This document shows, piece after piece, positions 1 to 6,304 of a DNA stretch of 6,464 bases; position 1 is the stretch's first letter, and each line of letters starts with the position of its first letter. Under the pieces are notes generated by a model, which worked only from the letters and a program-made list of their open reading frames with translations, had not been told where the DNA came from and did no database searches. Both the position numbers and the translations under genes were made by a program. This stretch comes from an uncultured Eubacteriales bacterium (GTDB taxonomy: Bacteria > Bacillota > Clostridia > UMGS1883 > UMGS1540), in the NCBI GenBank assembly GCA_900552775.1, contig USAP01000095.1, positions 1-6,464 on the forward strand. Reading direction: 5' to 3'.

Positions 1-622
1 CCTTGGCAAAGTCGAGTGCAAACTGTTCGCGCGAGTCGCAGGCGATGCCTATCTGTCCGCATATCTGCTTCTTGGCGGCACGCAGTTGTGTTTCGGCGAG
101 CGGTTCCGTCATCATGCGGTCGAGTTCGCGTCGCACCAGATGCAGACACCGTTGCACGTTCTTCGGGTCGCATCCGAAGTAGATTGCCCACAACCCCGTG
201 TCGCTGTAGCTCACCATCGAACTCTCCACCGTGTAAACCAGTGCGTTGCGTTCGCGCAGCGAGAGGTTGAGGCGTGCGTTCATGCCCGGTCCGCCGAGTA
301 TGTTGTTGAGCAGATATAGGGCTGTGCGCCGTGGCGAATGTATGTCGTATGCGCGTGTGCCGAGCATCACATGCGCCAGGTGTGTGTCCATTGTGTGCTC
401 CGTCTGTTGCGGTATGTATTGCGGCAGCGGTGTCCTTTCGCCGGCTTTCCGCTTATACACTCCTTCTGTGAAAGCTTCGGCAGTCGGTTCGCCGGCGTGT
501 GCTTTCTCCAGCAGTCTTGTGAGTCGGTTGAAATCCACATCGCCGTAAGCGAAGAAGACGGCGTTCTGCGGACGGTAGAGTCGGCGTGTGAAGCCCATTG
601 CATCGGCTGTGGGGTCTCCGAA
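1..622 (-). CDS. M16 family (insulinase-like) metallopeptidase, internal/C-terminal fragment
   Basis: On the minus strand an open frame (lowest codon base at 2, 5, 8...) runs off the left edge and stays open until a TAA at 635-637. About 205 residues are readable. They include RRLYRPQNAVFFAYGDVDF near the start, then LLNNILGGPGMNARLNLSLR followed by ERNALVYTVESS. This is the typical second half of an M16 domain: the glycine-rich GGPGMNARL loop and the R...Y pair (LRE..ALVY) of the C-terminal, substrate-binding lobe. The N-terminal lobe with the zinc-binding HxxEH motif is absent, because the frame breaks at the composition switch near 620; full-length relatives are around 400 residues. The C-terminus lies outside the window. 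No start codon is assigned, since the N-terminus seems to be missing. Codon choice is G+C-rich, unlike every other gene here, and the sequence resembles Bacteroidales proteins. Family is confident; the phylum is my inference. Confidence 0.85.
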
Positions 623-632
623 AGAGGCAAAA
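610..632. other. Probable chimeric junction between Bacteroidales-like and Clostridia-like DNA
   Basis: Left of here the minus strand encodes an M16 peptidase in G+C-rich codons. Right of here the plus strand encodes a flavodoxin-family protein in A+T-richer codons. Both proteins are cut at their N-terminal side at the same place: the M16 frame stays recognisable to about 614-622 and hits TAA at 635-637, while flavodoxin homology starts at about 626 (GKRLNENG). No promoter, start codon or ribosome binding site lies between them. A plus-strand frame is open from 338 through the junction into the flavodoxin, but residues before ~626 do not look like any flavodoxin N-terminus and are antisense to the M16 gene. 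Exact breakpoint cannot be fixed from the sequence. Assembly or library chimera is the simplest reading. Confidence 0.7.
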
Positions 633-1174
633 GATTAAATGAAAACGGTATTGATTTTGAAATAATGAACACGGGCGATCCCGTGCGTGACTGTATCGGC
701 TGCGGCGGCTGCACCGAAAACGGCTGCAGATTTGACGACGATGCCGTAAATGAATTTGTTAAAAAAGCCCGCGAGGCGGACGGATTTATATTCGGCACGC
801 CGGTGTACTACGCACACCCGAGCGGAAGAATATTATCCTTTCTCGACAGAGCCTTTTACAGCTCGTCGGCGGCATTTGCGTTCAAGCCGGCAGCTTCGGT
901 GGCTTGCGCAAGGCGCGGCGGAACAACCGCTTCGTTCGATGCTCTGAACAAGTATTTCGGAATATCGAATATGTTCTGCATAGGCTCTACATACTGGAAC
1001 AATATCCACGGCGGCGCGCCGGGTGAAGCTCTCAAAGACGAAGAAGGCTTGCAGACCATGCGCAATCTCGGCCGCAACATGGCATATATCTTAAAATGCA
1101 TGGAGTTCGGAAAGGAAAACGGCATTGAGCCGCCAAAACCCGAACGGACATACAAAACAAGCTTTATAAGATAA
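626..1174 (+). CDS. Flavodoxin-family NAD(P)H-dependent (FMN) oxidoreductase, N-terminally truncated
   Basis: About 182 residues end in TAA at 1172-1174. Family proteins bind FMN in a flavodoxin fold and transfer electrons from NAD(P)H; the physiological substrate is unknown. Visible signatures are a Cys motif DCIGCGGCTENGC, typical of the clostridial subgroup of iron-sulfur-like/CxxC flavodoxin proteins, then GFIFGTPVYYAHPSGRILSF (phosphate/flavin-binding strand-loop), an ARRGGTTASFD segment, STYWNNIHG, and a C-terminal GLQTMRNLGRNMAYILK helix. The usual beginning, a first beta strand followed by the NGSPR-type FMN phosphate loop, is missing (roughly 25-35 residues), so this copy would not be functional as drawn. 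The frame is open upstream to 338, but that part is antisense to the M16 gene and should not be annotated as protein. The real start lies on DNA not present here. It converges on rubrerythrin across the hairpin at 1215-1252. Confidence 0.85.
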   Translation, partial: GKRLNENGIDFEIMNTGDPVRDCIGCGGCTENGCRFDDDAVNEFVKKAREADGFIFGTPVYYAHPSGRILSFLDRAFYSSSAAFAFKPAASVACARRGGTTASFDALNKYFGISNMFCIGSTYWNNIHGGAPGEALKDEEGLQTMRNLGRNMAYILKCMEFGKENGIEPPKPERTYKTSFIR

Positions 1175-1214
1175 CGTAACGGGAAGTTAAAAAAGCTTCG
1201 GAACGCAGGAAAAT

Positions 1215-1257
1215 GGGCTGTTTAAAAAGTCAACCGACTTTTTAAACAGCCCCTTTT
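1215..1257. terminator. Bidirectional intrinsic terminator between flavodoxin and rubrerythrin genes
   Basis: A perfect 17-bp inverted repeat, gggctgtttaaaaagtc (1215-1231) and its complement at 1236-1252, encloses a 4-base loop (aacc). It is flanked by CTTTT on the right and AAAAT on the left, giving a short U-run to transcripts from either side. It sits between the stop codons of two convergent genes, as expected for a shared terminator. The U-runs are short, so efficiency is uncertain. Confidence 0.8.
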
Positions 1258-1267
1258 AACATGTTTA

Positions 1268-1813
1268 TCAATAATTCTCCGCGTGGATTTCAAAATAGCT
1301 CTGCGGATGAGCGCACACGGGGCAAACCTCGGGAGCTTTTATGCCGACAACAATATGCCCGCAATTGCGGCATTCCCAAACCTTAACCTCGCTTTTTTCA
1401 AACACCTTTGCATTCTCAACGTTTGAAAGCAGCGCGCGGTAGCGCTCCTCATGCGTTTTCTCGATTGCCGCAACCAGGCGGAATTTTTCCGCAAGCTCCG
1501 TAAAGCCTTCCTCCTCCGCGGTTTTTGCAAAGCCGTCGTACATATCGGTCCATTCATAGTTTTCGCCTTCTGCGGCAGAGAGCAGATTTTCCGCGGTATC
1601 GCCTATGGCGGACAGCTCTTTAAACCACATCTTCGCGTGCTCCTTCTCATTGTCGGCGGTTTTCAGAAACAGAGCCGCAATCTGCTCAAATCCCTGTTTC
1701 TTCGCAACGCTCGCAAAAAAAGTGTATTTGTTTCTCGCCTGCGATTCTCCCGCAAATGCCGCCTCAAGATTTTTTTCTGTTTTTGTACCCGAATACTTAT
1801 TTTTCTGTTTCAT
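1268..1813 (-). CDS. rbr: Rubrerythrin (ferritin-like di-iron domain plus C-terminal rubredoxin domain)
   Basis: 181 residues, normal length for classic rubrerythrins, which act as cytoplasmic NADH-dependent peroxidases protecting anaerobes from hydrogen peroxide. Residues 13-130 form the four-helix ferritin-like domain. The expected di-iron ligand motifs are all present: FAGESQARN (Glu23), DNEKEHAK (Glu56, His59), [10 protein letters not shown] (Glu84, Glu87) and AIEKTHEER (Glu118, His121/Glu122 region). Residues 146-181 are a rubredoxin-like domain with CxxC pairs at 148/151 and 164/167 ([14 protein letters not shown]) for one iron. Start at 1811-1813 is supported by GGAGGT (1824-1819 on the minus strand) five bases upstream. 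It is transcribed alone, divergent from the DUF5685 operon and convergent with the flavodoxin gene. PerR control is common for such genes, but I see no convincing PerR box. Confidence 0.96.
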   Translation of the reverse strand: MKQKNKYSGTKTEKNLEAAFAGESQARNKYTFFASVAKKQGFEQIAALFLKTADNEKEHAKMWFKELSAIGDTAENLLSAAEGENYEWTDMYDGFAKTAEEEGFTELAEKFRLVAAIEKTHEERYRALLSNVENAKVFEKSEVKVWECRNCGHIVVGIKAPEVCPVCAHPQSYFEIHAENY

Positions 1814-1854
1814 ATCATACCTCCGTATTAAAATATTATGCTCAGCACAGCTTC

Positions 1855-1884
1855 ATTTTATCACATCAAAGCTTATATTGTCAA
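1855..1884 (-). promoter_or_regulatory. Promoter of rubrerythrin
   Basis: On the minus strand a perfect TTGACA (1884-1879) is followed after 18 bases by TAAAAT (1860-1855). The start of transcription would fall near 1848, giving a leader of about 35 nt before the ATG, with a GGAGGT ribosome site. The -35 box is only 17 bases from the -35 box of the divergent operon promoter, so the two promoters are back to back. Confidence 0.75.
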
Positions 1885-1901
1885 GTTCACAAATTATTTA
1901 C

Positions 1902-1930
1902 TTGTATTTGCCGATAAAGGCGTGTATAAT
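1902..1930 (+). promoter_or_regulatory. Promoter of the DUF5685 / J-domain / membrane-protein operon
   Basis: TTGTAT (1902-1907), a 17-base spacer and a perfect TATAAT (1925-1930). Transcription would start near 1937, only about 18 nt before the TTG start codon at 1955, just enough for the CGGAGGG ribosome site at 1942-1948. No room exists for a leader structure, so control would be at initiation. Confidence 0.75.
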
Positions 1931-1941
1931 ATAGCTGTGTA

Positions 1942-1957
1942 CGGAGGGATTTACTTG
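1942..1957 (+). promoter_or_regulatory. Ribosome binding site that fixes a TTG start
   Basis: CGGAGGG at 1942-1948 is followed by ATTTAC and TTG at 1955-1957, six bases away. The upstream ATG at 1838 in the same frame lies before the TATAAT box and would add 39 residues that are not part of the transcript, so TTG is the start. The protein then begins MFGYV, the form expected for DUF5685 proteins. Confidence 0.85.
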
Positions 1958-2803
1958 TTCGGATACGTAAACATATATAAAGACGATTTGAAAATACGCG
2001 ATTATAATATGTACCGCGCCGTGTACTGCGGCGTATGCGAATCGTGCGGAAAGAATCTTTCGTTTTTTTCGCGCTTTGCATTAAGCTATGACATAACTTT
2101 TCTGGCTCTTGTTCTCTCCGCGTGCGATGATGAAGAATACAAAATTATTTCAAAACGCTGTGTGGCTCATCCGGCAAACAAAAGGGCAATTGTCTGTGAC
2201 AACCGCGCCGTTGACTATGCAGCGTGCGTCGGCGCCATGCTGACATACCTTAAGTTTGAAGATGATTTTCGTGACGACAAAAGTCCGAAAGCGCTTTTTG
2301 CGATGCTTTGGATGCACCGTGCCGCAAGGCGCGCAAGAAAAAGACTGCCGAAGCTTTACGAAGTTATCAGGCAAAATCTTTCCTGTCTTTCAAAGCTTGA
2401 AAGTGAAAACTGCCAAGATGCCGACAAAGCCGCAGACACGTTTGCAAAAATTCTTGCCTGCTGCATGACCCCGGATTTTGTATCTGAGGAAAACCGCCGC
2501 CAGCTATACTGGCTCGGCTACTACACCGGCAGATGGATTTATCTTATCGATGCCGTAAATGATCTTAAGGAAGACATAGAGCGTAAACGCTACAATCCGT
2601 ACAAATCGCGTTTTTCTTCTCTTGCGGACGCTGCCGCATCTCTTGAAACATCGCTCACCTTAACGCTTCAAAGCGCAGCCGCCGCATATGAGCTTTTGGA
2701 CATAAAGCGCGGACGCGCAGTTTTGGACAATATATTATATAAAGGACTGCTTTTTAGGCAAGACTCTGTTTTGAAAGGAAAAGACACAAATGAATCCTTA
2801 TAA
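1955..2803 (+). CDS. DUF5685 family protein, helical, with two Asp-rich motifs
   Basis: 282 residues from the TTG start. I recognise the family by the MFGYV N-terminus, the YCGVCESCGK cysteine motif (Cys25, 28, 31), RCVAHP (68-73), YLKFEDDFRDDKS (98-110) and a late YLIDAVNDLKEDIERKRYNP (196-215). The function of the family is not known to me. The protein is predicted mostly alpha-helical and soluble, with no signal peptide. The two acidic motifs, DDxxDD at 103-108 and DAxxDxxxD at 199-207, sit about 95 residues apart. They recall the paired Mg-binding motifs of class I isoprenoid (squalene/phytoene-type) synthases; this is inference only. The stop overlaps the start of the J-domain gene by 14 nt, indicating translational coupling and a shared job. 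First gene of the operon from the promoter at 1902-1930. Confidence 0.85.
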   Translation: MFGYVNIYKDDLKIRDYNMYRAVYCGVCESCGKNLSFFSRFALSYDITFLALVLSACDDEEYKIISKRCVAHPANKRAIVCDNRAVDYAACVGAMLTYLKFEDDFRDDKSPKALFAMLWMHRAARRARKRLPKLYEVIRQNLSCLSKLESENCQDADKAADTFAKILACCMTPDFVSEENRRQLYWLGYYTGRWIYLIDAVNDLKEDIERKRYNPYKSRFSSLADAAASLETSLTLTLQSAAAAYELLDIKRGRAVLDNILYKGLLFRQDSVLKGKDTNESL

Positions 2804-3425
2804 AGTTCTCGGCGTTCCCGAAGGCGCGGACGCGGAAACAATAAAAAAAGCTTATTATGAGCTTGTAAAAAAATATCACCCCGACAAATACGTAAACAAT
2901 CCTCTTAAATATCTTGCAGAGGAAAAACTCAAAGAAATAAACAAGGCATACGAAATGCTCACGTCCGGCAAATCAACGCAAAATTCGTCTTCAACCTCCG
3001 GCTACCACACATACGGCAGCGGATATTCGGGCGGAAATGCCTACTCCGGTTCATACTCCGGCGGCACAAAATATATAGACGTGCGAAACTTAATTTCCGC
3101 CGGCAGGCTTGACGACGCTGAAAATCTGCTTAATACCAAAGATAAATCAAGCGCCGAATACAGCTATCTTATGGGGCTTATAAGCCTTCGCCGCGGTTAC
3201 CATGACGCTGCCGTGCGCTATTTTGACAAAGCCATCGCGCGCGACCCTTCAAATCTTGAATACAGATTCGCCAGAAACAATATAAACACACGCACAGGCG
3301 GCTACAGAGACGTTTCGTACGGGAGCGGCAATTCAGGCTGTTCAACATGCGACTGCTGCTCGTCTCTCATGTGCGCCGACTGCTGCTGCGAATGTATGGG
3401 CGGCGACCTTATCCCGTGCTGCTGA
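2790..3425 (+). CDS. J-domain protein with TPR-like region and 11-cysteine C-terminal tail
   Basis: 211 residues. Residues 1-61 are a J-domain with helix II (IKKAYYELVKKY) and the essential HPD at 30-32, so it should stimulate the ATPase of a DnaK-type Hsp70. A flexible Gly/Ser/Tyr linker (62-93, repeated YSGG units) follows. Residues 95-163 form TPR-like helical hairpins (AGRLDDAENLL, then GYHDAAVRYFDKAIARDPSN). The tail 184-211 holds 11 cysteines (184, 187, 189, 190, 195, 198, 199, 200, 202, 210, 211) and ends IPCC. It lacks the DnaJ zinc-finger repeats (CxxCxGxG) and the C-terminal substrate domains, so it is a class III J-protein and not DnaJ itself. The tail could bind metal or anchor the protein; unknown. 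The ATG overlaps the upstream gene by 14 nt, with AAAGGA (2774-2779) ten bases upstream. Similar J-proteins next to DUF5685 are, as far as I recall, recurrent in Clostridia. Confidence 0.88.
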   Translation: MNPYKVLGVPEGADAETIKKAYYELVKKYHPDKYVNNPLKYLAEEKLKEINKAYEMLTSGKSTQNSSSTSGYHTYGSGYSGGNAYSGSYSGGTKYIDVRNLISAGRLDDAENLLNTKDKSSAEYSYLMGLISLRRGYHDAAVRYFDKAIARDPSNLEYRFARNNINTRTGGYRDVSYGSGNSGCSTCDCCSSLMCADCCCECMGGDLIPCC

Positions 3426-3484
3426 TATAATCGTACAGCATCTTATTGATTTATGCCGGCTTAAGCGGCGGAACGGAGATTATT

Positions 3485-3964
3485 ATGAAAAACAATATTT
3501 CTCAGAAAACCGCATTCTGCGGTGTTTCAATCGCGATAAGCGTAATGCTTATGGGACTGACGGCGGTTTTCACGCTTAACAAAGTGTTTTTTGCCGCCGT
3601 ATCGAGCGCGGTTTTCCCTCTTATTGCAATAAGGTTTGACAGAAAAACGGCATGGATTGCTCTTGCTGCCGCGGTTCTTCTTATATTTATTCTTCTGCCC
3701 GATAAACTCGGAGCGGCATTTTACGCGCTTCTCGGAATTTACTCTGTCTTGAAAGGCATAATAGAAAGCCGCTGCAATCTTCCGCGCGAGCTTACGGAAA
3801 AAGCAATTTGCTACGTAATCGCCGCAGCGTTTACAATTATTTTTGTACACCCGAATTTTTTTGCCGTGCTTTATCTGCTGCTTTTCGGCGCAGCTGCTTT
3901 TGCGGTTTATGACATTGCGCTTACATATGCAATATCATTTTTAAACGCACGGCTGCCGAGGTAA
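3485..3964 (+). CDS. Small polytopic membrane protein of unknown function
   Basis: 159 residues, with roughly five to six hydrophobic segments at about 10-31, 34-50, 55-71, 76-92, 105-121 and 124-150. A GIYSVLKGIIES motif (84-95) follows the fourth segment. Clostridial membrane proteins with a similar G-Y-x-x-LK-x-x-x-E signature exist and look somewhat like small integral transporter components, but I cannot name a function. The ATG at 3485 was chosen because GGAG (3475-3478) lies six bases upstream. An in-frame ATG at 3446 has no ribosome site and would add 13 polar residues. It follows the J-domain gene by 59 nt on the same strand with no terminator between, and is followed by the hairpin at 4028-4059, so it is probably the last gene of the operon. 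Confidence 0.75.
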   Translation: MKNNISQKTAFCGVSIAISVMLMGLTAVFTLNKVFFAAVSSAVFPLIAIRFDRKTAWIALAAAVLLIFILLPDKLGAAFYALLGIYSVLKGIIESRCNLPRELTEKAICYVIAAAFTIIFVHPNFFAVLYLLLFGAAAFAVYDIALTYAISFLNARLPR

Positions 3965-4027
3965 AACAAAGAGTCTTTAAAAAAGCATAGACCGCTTAAA
4001 GCAATAATTTTCTAAATCCTCAAAAAG

Positions 4028-4069
4028 GGCGGAGCAAAACAAAATTGTTTTGCTCCGCCATCATTTTTT
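4028..4069. terminator. Bidirectional intrinsic terminator between the operon and glnN
   Basis: The inverted repeat ggcggagcaaaacaa (4028-4042) with its exact complement at 4045-4059 makes a stem of at least 13 bp with a small A/T loop. TTTTTT follows at 4064-4069 on the plus strand, and AAAAA at 4022-4026 gives a U-run to minus-strand transcripts. It therefore ends both the plus-strand operon and the convergent glnN message. Confidence 0.92.
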
Positions 4070-4094
4070 ATAGTACAAATATTTCAGGGGCTTT

Positions 4095-6188
4095 TTATTG
4101 AACGCTGAAAAGCAAGTCTCCGTATGTCGGGAACGGCCAGTACTTCTTGGCAACAATAAGCTCCGCTTCGTCTGCCGTTGCACGGATTTCCTGCATAATG
4201 GGCAGAATATCGTTTTTATAGCTCTTTGCATTCTCGGCAATATCTTCTATTTCGCGAACGGCAATAAGTGCTTCGTCCAAAGCTGCAACCTTGTCATAAA
4301 GAACCTTTGTCATGAGCGACAGGCGCTGAATCATGGAGACCTCAAAGTCCGACGCGAGATCGGGTGAAATCGCCTTCTTGTTTGCGGCAGTTTCCGAAAG
4401 TTCCGAAACATATGCCATGATTGCCGGAATGATATCTTTTTTCACCATTTCACTCATTGTCATAGCTTCAATATTGATTGTTTTTGAATATTCCTCAAGC
4501 ACAATTTCATATCTTGAGTGAACCTCGGATTCAGTATAAATACCGTATTTTGTGAAAAGATCTATATTCTTTTTGCTTATGTAATAAGGCAATGCGTCAG
4601 CTGTTGTCTTAAGGTTCAAAAGACCGCGTTTCTCGGCTTCTTCTACCCATTCATCGGAATAGTTGTTTCCGTTGAATATAATTCTCTCATGCTCTTTTAA
4701 CGATGTTTTTAATATAGAATTAAGCTCTGCGTCAAAGTCTTTTGCATTTTCAAGCTTTGTTGCAAAATCATCAAGCGTTTCAGCAACAATAGTGTTAAGC
4801 ATGATATTCGGGCATGCCAGCGAGAATGTGGAACCGAGCATACGGAACTCAAACTTGTTGCCCGTAAACGCAAACGGGGATGTACGGTTACGGTCTGTAG
4901 TATCTCTGAAGAATGTGGGAAGAACCTTTGCGCCTATTTTAAGCTCGCTTGCGTCTTCTCTTACGTATATTTCGTTATGCTCAAGCGCCATAAGTATATC
5001 CGTAAGCTCTTCTCCGAGGAACATTGAAATAATTGCCGGAGGCGCTTCGGAAGCTCCGAGTCTGTGGTCGTTTCCGGCGCTTGCAACAGATATTCTCAAA
5101 AGATCCTGATGCTTGTCAACAGCCACTATAACAGCCGTCAGGAACAGCAAAAACTGCGCGTTTTCTTCGGGCGTTTTGCCGGGATTCAAAAGGTTTTCGC
5201 CGGTGTTTGTTGAAAGCGACCAGTTGTTGTGCTTACCGCTTCCGTTTATCATCGCAAACGGCTTTTCGTGAAGCAGACAAGCCATTCCGTGACGGTTTGC
5301 AACGGTTTTTAAATACTCCATTGTCAGCTGATTCTGATCCGTTGCAATGTTTGTGGAGGTAAATATGGGAGCCAGCTCGTGCTGAGCGGGGGCAACCTCG
5401 TTATGCTCCGTTTTTGCATAAACGCCGAGTTTCCAGAGCTCCTCATCAAGGTCTGCCATGAAAGCCTGAACACGCGGCTTTAATGTGCCGAAATAATGAT
5501 CGTCTTTCTGCTGATCCTTTGGTGAACGCGCACCGAAAAGCGTTCTGCCGCAATATACCAGGTCACGTCTTTTGTCGTACATGTCTTTGTCAATGAGGAA
5601 ATACTCCTGCTCCGCTCCGACAGTTGAATCAACTCTTGTTGCGGTTGTGTTTCCGAAAAGTCTTAAAATACGGAGAGCCTGCTTGTTTACAACCTCCATT
5701 GATTTTAAAAGCGGAGTTTTTTTATCGAGCGCTTCGCCGCCGTATGAACAAAACGCTGTAGGAATACAAAGTGTATTGCCTTTAATAAACGCATACGATG
5801 TGGGGTCCCACGCCGTGTAGCCTCTTGCCTCAAAAGTTGCTCTCAGTCCGCCGGACGGGAACGATGACGCGTCAGGCTCGCCCTTTACAAGGTCTTTACC
5901 CGTAAATTCCATTATAACCGAACCCTCGCCGTCCGGAGAAAGAAAACTGTCGTGTTTCTCGGCTGTTATGCCCGTCATGGGCTGGAACCAGTGCGTAAAA
6001 TGCGTTGCGCCGTTTTCAACCGCCCAGTCCTTCATAACGCTTGCAACAATATTTGTAACCGACGGGTCAAGTCTTTTGCCCTCTTTTATTGTTTTTCTGA
6101 GTGCCTTGTATGTTTCCTTCGGCAGTCTCTCTTTCATAGTTTTGTCGTTAAACACCATCGTGCCGAACAATTCGGGTATTTTACTCAT
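4095..6188 (-). CDS. glnN: Glutamine synthetase type III
   Basis: 697 residues, the expected size of GSIII (about 700, far longer than the ~450 of GSI). It makes glutamine from glutamate, ammonia and ATP in the cytoplasm. The N-terminal GSIII-specific region carries [20 protein letters not shown] (63-82). The catalytic beta-grasp and barrel parts show [10 protein letters not shown] (191-200), [15 protein letters not shown] (260-274), [11 protein letters not shown] (314-324, nucleotide/glutamate region) and [15 protein letters not shown] (372-386). A helical C-terminal extension (about 560-697) ends in [14 protein letters not shown]. All expected catalytic motifs are intact. The ATG at 6186-6188 is preceded by AAGGAGG (6205-6199), ten bases away, slightly long but the only good site. 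It is a single-gene unit with its own consensus promoter and an attenuator-like leader. GSIII is common in Bacteroidetes and in Clostridia; codon use and neighbours here place it with the Clostridia-like part. Confidence 0.97.
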   Translation of the reverse strand: MSKIPELFGTMVFNDKTMKERLPKETYKALRKTIKEGKRLDPSVTNIVASVMKDWAVENGATHFTHWFQPMTGITAEKHDSFLSPDGEGSVIMEFTGKDLVKGEPDASSFPSGGLRATFEARGYTAWDPTSYAFIKGNTLCIPTAFCSYGGEALDKKTPLLKSMEVVNKQALRILRLFGNTTATRVDSTVGAEQEYFLIDKDMYDKRRDLVYCGRTLFGARSPKDQQKDDHYFGTLKPRVQAFMADLDEELWKLGVYAKTEHNEVAPAQHELAPIFTSTNIATDQNQLTMEYLKTVANRHGMACLLHEKPFAMINGSGKHNNWSLSTNTGENLLNPGKTPEENAQFLLFLTAVIVAVDKHQDLLRISVASAGNDHRLGASEAPPAIISMFLGEELTDILMALEHNEIYVREDASELKIGAKVLPTFFRDTTDRNRTSPFAFTGNKFEFRMLGSTFSLACPNIMLNTIVAETLDDFATKLENAKDFDAELNSILKTSLKEHERIIFNGNNYSDEWVEEAEKRGLLNLKTTADALPYYISKKNIDLFTKYGIYTESEVHSRYEIVLEEYSKTINIEAMTMSEMVKKDIIPAIMAYVSELSETAANKKAISPDLASDFEVSMIQRLSLMTKVLYDKVAALDEALIAVREIEDIAENAKSYKNDILPIMQEIRATADEAELIVAKKYWPFPTYGDLLFSVQ

Positions 6189-6206
6189 TTTATCTCATCC
6201 TCCTTG

Positions 6207-6247
6207 AAAAAAACAGGCGCTGCGCAGAAAACCTCTGCACAGCGCCT
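6207..6247 (-). terminator. Intrinsic terminator inside the glnN leader (attenuator)
   Basis: In the minus-strand transcript AGGCGCUGUGCAG (6247-6235) pairs with CUGCGCAGCGCCU (6227-6215), 13 bp including one G-U, around the loop AGGUUUU. One base (G, 6214) later come seven U residues (6213-6207), directly before the AAGGAGG ribosome site. Read on the plus strand the same position is a C-A mismatch, so the fold suits only the glnN transcript. A terminator placed between the promoter and the ribosome site has to be overridden for glnN to be expressed, which indicates conditional termination. Confidence 0.85.
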
Positions 6248-6254
6248 TTGCTGT
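6224..6254 (-). promoter_or_regulatory. Candidate antiterminator: two adjacent hairpins, the first with an A1/G4 hexaloop (ANTAR-like)
   Basis: In the glnN leader ACAGC (6254-6250) pairs with GCUGU (6243-6239) around a six-base loop AAAGGC (6249-6244), A at loop position 1 and G at position 4. A flanking U-G pair can extend the stem to six. It is immediately followed by a small hairpin GCAGA/UCUGC (6238-6234 with 6228-6224, loop GGUUU). Formation of the first hairpin uses bases 6239-6247 that make the 5' arm of the terminator, so the two folds exclude each other. Tandem hairpins with A1/G4 hexaloops overlapping a terminator are the known target of ANTAR-domain antiterminators such as EutV and the nitrogen-linked NitR group. 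The second loop here does not fit the consensus, so the match is partial. Confidence 0.5.
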
Positions 6255-6267
6255 AACTTTGTTTACG

Positions 6268-6296
6268 ATTATAGCACCGATTTAAAAGTTTGTCAA
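6268..6296 (-). promoter_or_regulatory. Consensus sigma-A-type promoter of glnN
   Basis: On the minus strand, TTGACA (6296-6291), a 17-base spacer and TATAAT (6273-6268) match the housekeeping consensus exactly. Transcription should begin near 6262-6260, giving a leader of about 73 nt. Such a strong constitutive promoter combined with a leader terminator fits control after initiation. Confidence 0.88.
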
Positions 6297-6304
6297 CCCC
6301 TTTT

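Noticed and set aside
16..548. Three overlapping plus-strand open frames in the first 550 bases
   Set aside because: They are shadows of the G+C-rich M16 gene on the minus strand; their composition is Arg/Ser/Cys-rich with no domain and no ribosome sites.
338..1174. Single 278-residue protein running through the composition switch
   Set aside because: The first ~96 residues are antisense to the M16 peptidase, Cys/Arg-rich and unlike any flavodoxin N-terminus; the frame is open by chance across the joint.
1814..1854. PerR-like operator before rubrerythrin (around ATAATATTTTAAT)
   Set aside because: It matches a TTATAAT-type inverted repeat at only about nine of fifteen positions, no better than expected in such A/T-rich DNA.
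1882..1904. CAAGT...ACTTG inverted repeat between the divergent promoters
   Set aside because: Arms of only five bases with a 13-base spacer that do not extend; too short to call an operator.
4333..5109. Plus-strand open frames opposite glnN (for example 4663-5109)
   Set aside because: They are antisense to conserved GlnN codons, Ser-rich and without ribosome sites or promoters.
6189..6262. Glutamine riboswitch (glnA motif) in the glnN leader
   Set aside because: The known motif is found in cyanobacteria and phage, has a three-way junction, and does not fit a ~73-nt leader made of two small hairpins and a terminator.
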